This document shows positions 11,109 to 20,214 of a DNA stretch of 64,000 bases, one piece after another. The DNA lies in assembly GCA_945910005.1 (NCBI GenBank), contig OX246738.1, positions 25,534,303 to 25,598,302 of the forward strand, written 5' to 3'. This stretch comes from Isoperla grammatica (Eukaryota > Arthropoda > Insecta > Plecoptera > Perlodidae). Position numbers and translations under genes: made by a program. Within the stretch, counting starts at the first letter, position 1, and each line of letters starts with the position of its first letter. The notes beneath the pieces were generated by a model. It was not told the DNA's origin and did no database searches. It saw nothing but the letters and a program-made list of their open reading frames with translations.

Positions 11109-11256
11109 GGTCCAGTCTTACAATGTCCCAATAACTACTTATTCGTCGAAAAGCTTGTTTTCTCCATGGCAACGACCAATCAAAACTCTTGAAATCCTCC
11201 AAATAGCTTTATTTGCTACTAATAACTTTCATATTAGGACATTGTAAGACCGGCCC
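11109..11256. mobile_element. MITE, 148 bp, 'CAATGTCC' family
   Basis: The terminal inverted repeats (ggtccagtcttacaatgtcc at the left, the complement of gggccggtcttacaatgtcc at the right) bracket a non-coding core with ctccatggcaacgaccaatc. The element at 15394-15538 shares both the CAATGTCC ends and the centre (caccatgacaacggccaata). This is a clear two-member MITE family. Confidence 0.75.
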
Positions 11257-11339
11257 TTAGAGATACGAAGTGGCCAGTACATGTCCATATTATTCAACAA
11301 CAGATCAGTTTAATGATTTGTGTAGGAAATTTGCATTGT

Positions 11340-11518
11340 GGTATTTGGAATGGCCACTGGTAGTAAGTATGATTCAATCTCCGCGTTTGCCTTGTGAATG
11401 AGGAAAACCCTGTAGTCAGGATTGCTAATAACGGGTATCGAATTGGCGTCCCTCCGAGTTAGAGCATCTGGTTCCAGCACTGAGCCATCGCTTTCGGTTT
11501 CAACGACAGACAGTTTTT
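11340..11518 (-). mobile_element. tRNA-derived SINE, 'aaggcgaatgctgggattga' family, copy 1
   Basis: The minus strand reads ATGGCTCAGTGCTGGAACC (A-box region), AATTCGATACCCGTT (B box), GCAATCCTGAC, then gttttcctcattcacaaggc and a gagattgaatcata end. The same modules in the same order occur at 22495, 25655, 40655, 43385 and 49065. Without coding sequence, this is a Pol III SINE. Confidence 0.7.
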
Positions 11519-11522
11519 TCAA

Positions 11523-12090
11523 TTGACTTGTTATACATTTAAATAAGGTGGATTTCTATATTATATAGTGAACGAAACATACATATTGTTCTACAAAAGT
11601 AGAAAGCAATTTATTTCTATTGTTGAATGGCCGGGACGACGAAGATCTTTCATTCCCGTAGTTTTTTCCTCATATTGTGTGAAGTAAACAGTTATTGTAC
11701 TTTACTGTATCTTGCATTGAATATTAAATCCATGCAGTAAACAGCACAACGATATATACACTTAGTTGACATTAAAACTAAAGAAACATGTGAACTATTT
11801 TAACTGTATTTCTAGTTTCTACAAGTTTTGTCCGTCTCAAAACTTGCATTATGCATAATATGTGCCTATTGATGTTATTTAAATTTAACATCTACAGTCT
11901 AAGCAATACTATCGTGTCAATGACAAAATTATTAGTCCTCCCGTAGTATTGGGACAAATATATTGTTGGTAGCTTTTGTTATTTCGTAACCATTTTTCTT
12001 CTTTCAGTCAACACCAAAATAATGTTTAATTGTTACAAATATTGTTTCCCAACACGACATCAACAGTTTGTCAACTGCATTTGTTTGCTA
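11523..12090. other. AT-rich DNA, nothing recognised
   Basis: No open frame, RNA gene or structured repeat is seen. Confidence 0.3.
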
Positions 12091-12095
12091 GCTTA

Positions 12096-12246
12096 GGGTG
12101 TATTTCAAATCTCTATTTTGGCCTGCTTCGCCTACCTCGTCAACTAAAACAACAATTACCAATTGTTATAATTAATTGTTACTAATTGTTAGGTTAGTCG
12201 GCTACGCTAGTCGACTGGCGAAAAACATCGATTTGAGACACAGCCC
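12096..12246. mobile_element. MITE, 151 bp
   Basis: The left end gggtgtatttcaaatctcta pairs imperfectly with the right end, whose complement reads gggctgtgtctcaaatcgat. The interior has palindromic taattgtt runs and no coding potential. The ends are diverged, so this is an old insertion. Confidence 0.6.
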
Positions 12247-12290
12247 GTGGCCGATTAGGCGTCGCCTTGGTAAACCATACTTCATAATAG
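12247..12290 (+). mobile_element. SINE head fragment
   Basis: gtggccgattaggcgtcgcc...gtaaacc matches the 5' end of the SINE at 8505 (gtcgattaggcgttgat...gtaaacc). It directly abuts the MITE and lacks the B box, so it is truncated. Confidence 0.45.
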
Positions 12291-12620
12291 TACTTCATGT
12301 AATACTGAAGTGACATATGAGACAACAGGCAATCTAAATAGAGTTGCATTTCTTTCTCATACCCCATCCGGTATTGTAGTGATTTAAGTTACGTATGTTT
12401 GCATGCGTTGTCTAGGACATTCTAAATGAGGCTGGTGCCCTCCATTCAGTGCAACATAACAAGCAGGTATCGGTTAATACCGCGATGAATTCTGTTGAAA
12501 TACTGACCACCTCTTCCGAGAGTTTTATAGCTCCATTGCCACGGAACTTTATAGCATGCATTATGTGGGTTTTTTAACGTCATCATAATATATCACGCTT
12601 ACTCGTCGTCTTAGTTAGTA

Positions 12621-12621
12621 T

Positions 12622-12653
<32 letters not shown>

Positions 12654-12720
12654 TGTCTATCCTATTCAGTAATAAAAACTGATTTACAAAGGAGGACCTT
12701 AAATAAAACTAGGCTATGCA
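12621..12720 (-). mobile_element. LINE-like 3' tail with (TTTA)n
   Basis: A (ATTT)n microsatellite at 12621-12652 is followed by aatgtctatcctattcagta and a actgattta...ggagg stretch shared with 7735-7805. Orientation is inferred from the A-rich end on the minus strand. Confidence 0.45.
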
Positions 12721-13030
12721 AAACAATTAATAATAATGAAATCATAAATAACAAACAACAAAAACAAAACAAACTACTTAACTATATAAAATAAAAATCA
12801 AGAACAAGAAAAAATAATTGAGAAATGAAGTAAAATCAAATTAAGTGGAAATTCAACATATTAAATAATAAAAATAAAAGTATGTAAATAAGAAAGAACA
12901 TGAAGAAGAAAAAAAATATATATATATATATATAATATACAAAAAAATGAAAAAAGAAGAAAAAGAATAAAAAAAAGAAGAAAGAAGAAAAAAAAGAAAA
13001 CTGGAAAAAGAAAAAAGAAAAAACTGATTT
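12721..13030. repeat. A-rich low-complexity tract with (TA)n
   Basis: An almost pure A/G-with-T stretch with an (AT)n run at 12917-12935. The minus-strand frame across it (12853-13149) is phenylalanine/serine low complexity and not a gene. Confidence 0.7.
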
Positions 13031-13399
13031 GTTAACGGTCCCAGCTCAAACGAAAATGAGGATTGCAAAAAATCAGAAACTGCAATCTGGGAAAAATAAA
13101 AATTCACGTAAAAGCAACCCGGGAAGCCGCACACGTCTTCTATCTTCACTTCGGATCTTGAAAGTCAGATGGTCACAATTATTTGAATCAGTATTTTTCG
13201 TACATAGGCCTATACTTCATACGACTGTATTCCGCCAGCCTCTTGTATACGAAGCGCCGCAAAAACCCGACATCAATTAATTCCGCTCTGTTGTCATCCT
13301 ATCTCATACAAAGACAACCAAAAACCAAAATAAATCACTCGACTTACTTATGATGACACTTACATTCCGTCGTGTGTCCCAAGTTTGTTTCCCGCAGAA

Positions 13400-13800
13400 G
13401 AAAGTAATTAAATGAATGAACTCACGCCATGCACGCGTTTGTGTCAAGTCTGAGGTTCTGGTTCTGGGTCGCGGTCGGATCCAGTCTTATCTCATAAGTT
13501 TACTCGTATTATATTATATACTTAAACCCACACGCTCAAGTTTCGCGCTTGATGAAATCTTGTTTTGGTCTTTAATAATGTATAACGAAGTGAGACCGTG
13601 TTTGTGCGGCTTAGCCTCGACGCGGCTTCGTCTCGAGTGTGTGCGAGGGTAATCCCCAGCTAAGCAACTGCTTTTATACCGGGCCGCGAGAACGAGGCTG
13701 GGCCACCGTATAGATGTCATGTGCGACCCCCCTCTCCCCCCTCTCCCCCCCCCCGCGCGCTTTCTATCTACGCCGAACAGCCATTCCTACCGGGAGCGCA
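13400..13800. promoter_or_regulatory. GC-richer island with TATA-like box (weak)
   Basis: This stretch is richer in CG than its surroundings. It has gcttttatacc near 13670-13680, then a C-tract (13727-13757) and gcgcgc. A TATA box about 30 bases upstream of ccaccgtatag would fit a core promoter. No exon follows that I can defend. Confidence 0.2.
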
Positions 13801-13859
13801 TCCTCGATTGTTTGTGTTGAAAGAAGCTCTCTGGGACTAGACAAGAGACGGGAGTGCAA

Positions 13860-14170
13860 ACTTCTCAACTTTTACTAATTATGCTGATATTCTTAGCGAA
13901 ATTGTCTGTGACACTTTCTCATTACACTTTAAAAACCATCACATTCCATTAGATGTTTCAAAAGGTTTTGAAATTTTAGAGTATGAAATAGAAGGGCTCT
14001 CCCTTTACAAGAACTAAATTACATTTACAAAGTAAACACGTAGTTGAAAAGTGGATGCCTTAAATTTAGTGAATAATACTCATGGCTTGTAATAGAAAAT
14101 AATCTGCATGTTATTTTCGTTTGTTTGCCATTAAAACGTGTTTATGATCAACATAATATAGTGTAGATTC
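13860..14170. other. AT-rich DNA, nothing recognised
   Basis: No frame or structure of note. Confidence 0.3.
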
Positions 14171-14174
14171 CCCA

Positions 14175-14397
14175 CGCCATCGGCAGTTTGTCTACCGCCT
14201 TTTACTGCCCCAAAATACTTTAGTCGGGTAGTAGAAGTTTGTCAAGCGACGCGATGAGGGAGCCTGATTGGTCGGCTACTTCACCGAAGATATACGAAGA
14301 CAGCCGAAAACTCCGTCATCGCGTCGCTTGGCGAACTTCTACTACCCGACTAAAGTATGTTGCCCAGCATAAGGCGGTAGACAAGCTGCCGATTGCG
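14175..14397. mobile_element. Foldback MITE, 223 bp
   Basis: Two ~85-base arms, starting cgccatcggcagtttgtcta at the left and ending as the complement of cgcaatcggcagcttgtcta at the right, enclose a ~55-base loop. The inner 30 bases (actttagtcgggtagtagaa...gcgacgcgatga) are nearly perfect. Such long, well-kept arms imply a recent insertion or hairpin-driven gene conversion. Confidence 0.8.
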
Positions 14398-14399
14398 TT

Positions 14400-15390
14400 G
14401 CGACTCTACCCTATATTACTCACTCAACGATATTGCAAGTAAGAGAGAAAATATGCAAACTGCGTCAAGTTACCTATTTTCTGATAGGAAGCTTTTTCAT
14501 GCAGGTTTATGCTGGCGTCATATATTTAAAATAGCCATATATTACCATCAACGGCATTCTGTCAGGTATGATACCGAAGAAGGGCCTGTTTTAAAATGTG
14601 CTGCCTTCTACTTGAAGTGCATTGATGATGTGTATGAACATATGTGACGAATTATTACAGAAAATTCACTAAACATTATTCAAGTTCCGTTTCATAACAC
14701 TGTGAACGAGCTGTTACACGGAAGCGGAAGTGGAAGCAAATCAACACAAAACATAACTTATGTTATGGAAAGCGAATACTCTTAGAAACAATCATGCCTC
14801 TGCATGTTGATGTTCTCACGGCTGCTTCTCATATAGATGCACATGCATGAACATAATGTGCTTGCGAGCAACATAGAAATGCAAGAATATATTATGAACA
14901 TAACAAGAGGCTTCTTTTTGTGTCAGTTTTTGTTTTCATTAAACGTTAACAATTCAAATTGAATAATAATGTTTCATAGGAAACTGCAAAGTGCAAATTA
15001 GACAAAATTGACTCTGAATAGAATTTTAAAGTAGAAATGTCCAATAGGGATGTTAGTAACACAAGTATTCTTATGCTTACGAAATAGTAAATTCTAATGG
15101 TTTTGACTTAGAACGTATCCAAACGCCTGTCTATCGTTCCTATAAGTACATGTCTAGGTCCACATTTACGTCATTGATGACCGGATGTCTCAACCACAGA
15201 TAGCTAATTACTCTCAACGATGACGTAGGTAGTACTGACCGAAAGCGTTAGGTCTTGGCCCAAATTAGCATTTTTCTACTTGTCTAGTTCCTACTATCTG
15301 ATTGAGTCAGGTCCATCTGGGATAATTAAGGACCTTCGGTTGGTTTTACCCGGAACAGTGAGAGTGTCTAATAAGGCTTGTACACTCTAC
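14400..15390. other. AT-rich DNA, nothing recognised
   Basis: A short frame (14393-14647, +) has no family resemblance. No repeats are seen. Confidence 0.3.
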
Positions 15391-15393
15391 TAA

Positions 15394-15538
15394 GGGCCGG
15401 TATTTCAATGTCCAGTTAAAATTTACTTTTCAGTTAAATTGTTTTCACCATGACAACGGCCAATAGAAATACACCAAACTTGGCTTAACTGACAGTTACA
15501 TTTACTTGACACTTTAACTGGACATTGAAGTTAGGGGC
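15394..15538. mobile_element. MITE, 145 bp, 'CAATGTCC' family, copy 2
   Basis: The left end gggccggtatttcaatgtcc pairs with the right end (complement gcccctaacttcaatgtcc). The centre, ttttcaccatgacaacggcc, matches the copy at 11109 and resembles the unit of the 62-kb satellite. Confidence 0.75.
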
Positions 15539-15643
15539 ATAAGCGGAATACTGTATTTACGAATGTGTCGAAGAACGCCAGCCGCCAGGAATCTGTAGAC
15601 TTTCGTTGAATCATCGTGCATGAAGGGGCAAAGATCAGAGGGT

Positions 15644-16005
15644 TGTCACACTCCAATCCTGGCTATGTACGATGGGAGGTGGCAAGTGTAAATACACGAA
15701 TGTAAATTACAGAAACTTTGTAGTAGATAGAGTACTGGTTTTATTTAAAACTCAGCATTAATACACAACAAGAATGAAAAGGCACAAATCACGTAGATCT
15801 GATCCCCTTGGAATCCGTAGATCAACTCCCGTTTCCATGGAAACCAATCTCCTCTCCAAATAACACAAACCAAACATCTTTTTACATCACTGCCCTCTTG
15901 ATCTCAATAGTATAACCCACACAAACCAAAGATCTTCTAAAGACGCACTGCCCTCTTGATGTGGACAGTACAACAATGCATCAAGAGGGCCTGTGAGACA
16001 GCACA
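15644..16005 (-). repeat. 3' LTR of the element
   Basis: This is a 362-bp LTR. On the minus strand AATAAA (complement at 15740-15745) is a likely polyadenylation signal. A 12-bp perfect inverted pair (gccctcttgatg/catcaagagggc, about 15949-15989) lies near the U3 start. The LTR ends are TG/CA. Confidence 0.9.
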
Positions 16006-16020
16006 TAGCCCCCCCAAAAT
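16006..16020 (-). promoter_or_regulatory. Polypurine tract
   Basis: The minus strand reads ttttGGGGGGGcta directly before the 3' LTR. Seven Gs next to an A/T stretch fit the plus-strand primer of an LTR element. Confidence 0.65.
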
Positions 16021-16173
16021 GATAGATAAATGACCTTGTGTCTATTTATCATAATTTTCACACATGAGTGCTGTCACAATAAGTCAAAAGATTAATCACT
16101 CAGACCCAACTGGCCACGTACTCTAGATAGATAAAGAATCAATAATAAAACACACATGCATGTCAGCTAGTTT

Positions 16174-16362
16174 TCATACCGCCTGGTGGTATCTTTTCAA
16201 GTTGACAATGTTAAGGGTGCCAACAATCTTTTGAACCACATCACCCATTAATTTATACGCGTTAGGGCCGACCACAGTGTCCACCCTGTATGGACCTTTG
16301 TAGATTAAGAAAAACTTTTTGATCCGGTTTACGTCCTCCTTAGGCAACGGACAGTCCGTTTG
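16174..16362 (-). pseudogene. Integrase C-terminal remnant (GPY/F-type module)
   Basis: An open frame of 62 codons ends in TGA at 16174-16176 and is preceded by an in-frame stop at 16363-16365. It contains KFFLIYKGPYRV, then VGPNAYKLMGD and, near the end, LNIVNLKRYH. These match the GPY/F-type module that closes integrase in Ty3/gypsy elements: an F/Y-GP-Y/F core, a 'P..Y.L' stretch and a final 'N...LK.Y'. The integrase core (zinc finger and DDE residues) is not found upstream, and the adjacent sequence reads on only in another frame. It is therefore a remnant, and the position just before the polypurine tract is the expected one. Confidence 0.75.
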
Positions 16363-16800
16363 TCACAGTTAGTCCGGTTTGTCCAGTTGTCTATCTTAAT
16401 GGAAACACACGTTGCACGTACAGTGTCCGTGTCATCAACATCACTAACCAACGGTACAAGCACATCCCCCAGATGTAACGTATGAGTCTTAAAATTAAGA
16501 GGACGAAGGCATTAGCCGCTCCGCGCGACTCTACCCAGAGATCGCGCCACCGTGGAACGGCACATTGGCGGTTGTAGGTGCGATGCGGTGAGGCGCGGGG
16601 TACGGTAAAGCACTCGAGGGGAGGCAAGGCGGCGTAGTGGGAAAGCATGAGTCACGTGTCCGTGCGGTATATCGTTAGGCGGTGCCGCGGCCGCGCAACC
16701 TTAGTTATTTCCTGATCAAGTTACACGGCGGTAAAATGCAAACTCAAAGAGAGTTGTTGGTATAGGGACAATAATTGTAAATCATGACTATCTACGACGT
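16363..16800 (-). other. Element interior, GC-rich, unassigned
   Basis: This block is GC-rich compared with its surroundings. An 85-codon minus frame (16391-16648) has no recognised domain. Another frame of 16385-16500 reads a HTLHLGDVLVPL-like stretch that could be frame-shifted integrase. It may be leftover pol or captured DNA. Confidence 0.35.
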
Positions 16801-16807
16801 ACTAAGG

Positions 16808-16831
16808 GCTATGATTATTATTATAATTATA

Positions 16832-16903
<72 letters not shown>

Positions 16904-16922
16904 TTTTTTTATTATTATTATT
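16808..16922. repeat. (ATT)n microsatellite
   Basis: More than 100 bases of att repeats with a short T-run interruption, inside the LTR element. Confidence 0.9.
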
Positions 16923-16974
16923 GCTAAGCTACTATTGTTTTCACTTATTAATCACAGGTTATCGATCCCTGGTC

Positions 16975-17381
16975 CGATTGTCATTTCATTACACATTACA
17001 GTCACAGTCACACAACAGTATCTAGGTAGTCTAAAACAAACCCGCTCTCCGCGCATCCAGGATCAGGATGCGTGGTCTGGCAGTCATTTCATTTGACATA
17101 AATCACACAACAGTATCTAGGCTAGTCTGGGACAAACCCGCTCTCCGCGCATCCAGGAGCAGGATGCGTGGTCTGCCAGTCATGACATTACACATCACAG
17201 TCACACAACAGTATCTAGGCTAGTCTGGGACAAACCCGCTCTCCGCGCATCCAGGAGCAGGATACGTGGTCTGACAGTCATGACATTACACATCACAGTC
17301 ACACAACAGTATCTAGGCTAGTCTGGGACAAACCCGTTCTCCGCCCATCCAGGAGCAGGATGCGTGGTCTGACAGTCATTC
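16975..17381. repeat. 98-bp tandem repeat, about four copies (part 1)
   Basis: Units run from cacagtcacacaacagtatc through ctctccgcgcatccaggagc to ggtctgacagtcat. Copies 2-4 are nearly identical and the first is more diverged. Each unit holds a small hairpin (gcgcatcc...ggatgcgt). The array resumes at 18934, showing that it was cut by the insertion between. Confidence 0.9.
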
Positions 17382-18933
17382 AATAGGGAATGTGCATGAA
17401 TTTGCTTTAGCTCTAAAGGTACGTGGAATATATTGTTATTCATCTAAAGACATCACAAACCTAATTTTAAAGTTTTAAAATTAATTCATTATGCTTCTAT
17501 ACATGTTCAAAGAGTTTAATTATCTGTTTCCCGCACTATTATTTTTAAACGGTATGTGACGTCACAATCCATGAAAATCACTGCTTATATGAATGACTTT
17601 GCATATAACCTCCTTGGAATTCGCCACCGCCTCCTAGACGAAACAATCAAATTTTCAAGGTTATCAAGCTAACCTTGTCAAAATTTTTACTCAAGCCGTT
17701 GTCAAGTCTGCTTCAGATGAATAACAACACCCAATATTTACTGATATTCTATGAAAATAGGTTTGGTATAAAGTAATTGGGCTTCAAAATTTATTACTAG
17801 GCGTACTAGACATTAATTCGATTTTATATGATTATGGATATGATAATTTACAAATAAGCGTTATTGTATTTATCATTTTATGATTGGTTGATTGCTGATA
17901 TTGGCCGGACGCCGTAACAAAGAAGGTTGTGTCGTCACAACTAATTACTCTGGCCGGCGTAGTGATATGTGGACGTTTACGCAGTGATCATCCGCGCACT
18001 ATACCTGTCAGAGAGAAAATACACTGAATGGCAAGGCGGTGTTAGAAAATACTAGCTTTGGTAGGCTGTGACTAAAAAATACTACCATCAAGAAAGCTTT
18101 GACGTCTGTGTGTTGCTAGGATACTTGATGTATTTCTTTGTCATTTGATGGTCTGTTGTTTTTATTGCCGTTTCGTGTTTGACAGAAGTTGAGTTCACGT
18201 GGGGAAATAATGGCGGCGTTTTACGCCCGTGTTCGGTTGATTTACCCTGTAATATTATTTATGAAAATTTATTACCGATATCAAGAAACATTGACACTGA
18301 AACATTACTCGGGATCTTTCAGAGTGGTCATATGCGTTCCCTGTGCCTTTAGGGTACGACAATATGCAGACAGACAAAGCAATTGACAAAGGTAGGTCGT
18401 CCGTAGCTGTTCCTTCTTCATATCTTCATGCCTAGCATGATGGGACGGAACTACTTTAAATTTTCCCAAACATAATTAAGCAATTGTTAATTTATAAGTG
18501 AATATAATAGGCTAAATTAGATAATAAGAAACTAAAGTTTATTCCTGCATAATTAAACCGCAAACACATACCAAGAAGGAGAAAAATAGCATTTAATCCA
18601 GGGCCCATGTCCACCAACCTATGAAATAACAATACATGTTTATTTCTGGTAAGACAATGAGTAGTAGTCTACATTTAAGTTGGTATTACAAGGTGTGAGG
18701 TCACTTGCTATTACATCATCCGTGACGACACAACCTTCTTTGTTACGGCGTCCGGCCTATACATGGCAGGTGACGTATGCCCCGTTTTTCCCGCCATAAA
18801 TATGTGTGAAACTTTCAGCTCATTTTTATAAATGAAACTTTATTCTATGTCATCGAAATAAAATATTTTTGTATTCATGAAGTCAATCCTAATCTAGTAA
18901 AATGCTAAAAAAAAATCATGCATATTCCCCATT
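17382..18933. mobile_element. Non-autonomous DNA transposon inside the 98-bp array
   Basis: The ends aatagggaatgtgcatga (left) and the complement of the right end, aatggggaatatgcatga, form short terminal inverted repeats. They sit exactly at the break in the tandem array, so the insertion boundary is clear. No transposase frame is present; the only frame (18189-18386, +) is unrecognised. The flanking att could be a target duplication but is ambiguous against the array sequence. Confidence 0.75.
17903..18757. mobile_element. Inner foldback element with perfect 36-bp ends
   Basis: 17903-17938 and 18722-18757 are perfect inverted copies over 36 bases, starting ggccggacgccgtaacaaag. They lie asymmetrically within the outer transposon, about 520 and 175 bases from its ends. 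This suggests a separate ~855-bp element nested inside, with no transposase frame. Confidence 0.7.
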
Positions 18934-19065
18934 ACACATCACAGTCACACAACAGTATCTAGGCTAGTCTAGAACAAACCCGCTCTCCGCGCATCCAGGA
19001 GCAGGATGCGTGGTCTGACAGTCATTTCATTACACATCACAGTCACACAACAGTATCTATAGGCT
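18934..19065. repeat. 98-bp tandem repeat, part 2
   Basis: One full and one partial further copy of the array at 16975-17381, in the same orientation. Confidence 0.9.
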
Positions 19066-19237
19066 AACAGATAATAGAAAAATAAAATTGAAGTAAAAGG
19101 GACAGAAGTATCAGTGAACAGTTTACGGGATAGGGCAATTTGCTAACAATCGAGACAAATAGGACACTTCAGTCCAGGGACACCTTCTCTTTTTAGCGGG
19201 GGTTTTATACGGTACTTTTAATAAGAAGTGACGAGGT

Positions 19238-19420
19238 GACGATAGATAGATAGATAATGGTCTTTATTGAAGGCGAGATTAAGGCCAGCTAGGCCTTATC
19301 TTCCATCCAACGTTTTAACAAATAATACATTTTTGATACAGACAAAAAACAATATACAGTAGTACAACAATATTAATAATATAAGGATAAGTGTACGAAC
19401 ATTAAACTTCTCAATACATA
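19238..19420 (-). mobile_element. LINE-like 3' end with (GATA)n
   Basis: On the minus strand, aaggcctagctggccttaat (a hairpin), then tcgccttcaataaagacca and (TATC)n. An AATAAA-bearing end followed by a short tandem tail is typical of a non-LTR retroposon 3' end. The upstream frame (19296-19496, -) is hydrophobic and not recognised. Confidence 0.45.
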
Positions 19421-19717
19421 TACTGAAATACAAACTCATAATGAGAAACAAAAAATTAATTGCAATTAAGGTTAACCATTCATTCGAAAACTGCATTATA
19501 GTTTAATTTAAAGTTAGCGACAACATTTTAGAATATAATAATAACGCAGTAATTATTTTATCAGTGTCTACGATCATTCATACATATCATTTTAACAAAA
19601 CAAACAAACAAAAGAAGCAGGAAAACAGGAAACAAGCTTATCATTCATACACACCCCATTCATATGGCAACAAGAAAGTTTAACGAAATTTTAGTCAATA
19701 ATATATATCTTTATACG

Positions 19718-19732
19718 AGAGAGAGAGAAAGA

Positions 19733-19816
<84 letters not shown>

Positions 19817-19822
19817 GAGAGA
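19718..19822. repeat. (GA)n microsatellite
   Basis: About 105 bases of ga repeats with few interruptions. The leucine/serine frame on the minus strand across it is not a gene. Confidence 0.9.
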
Positions 19823-20214
19823 CCGCGCTGAGCAACAAACATTTGCGCCGCAAAGCAGTCGGGCCACCTGCATGTGTGCAGCGTGGCTGTCGAAGCTTGT
19901 CACTTCCCCTCCAACACGTGCGACGTAGCGACTCCGCGCTCGCAATACAAGTTGCAGGGGCAGCGGTATACTATCCGGCTATACACAAAACTGGGGATAA
20001 TTGTAGAAGCTGTAGTTATAATGCGAAAATTATGAATTTTCTATATGTTTCGCAAGAGAGACTAAAGGACAGGCCTACTAACACGAAATTTTGTTATCTG
20101 ATTTAGAAAAATATTTATAATATCACTAAGTTGAAAAAAATTTTAATCGAAAATCGGTATTATTAGGTATATTTATAATTCCTTTAGTAACATTACGCAA
20201 AAAAAATAAATTGA

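Noticed and set aside
12853..13149. 98-codon minus-strand protein
   Set aside because: Phenylalanine/serine low complexity from an A/G-rich tract.
19691..19945. 84-codon minus-strand protein
   Set aside because: Most of it is the (GA)n microsatellite read as leucine/serine.
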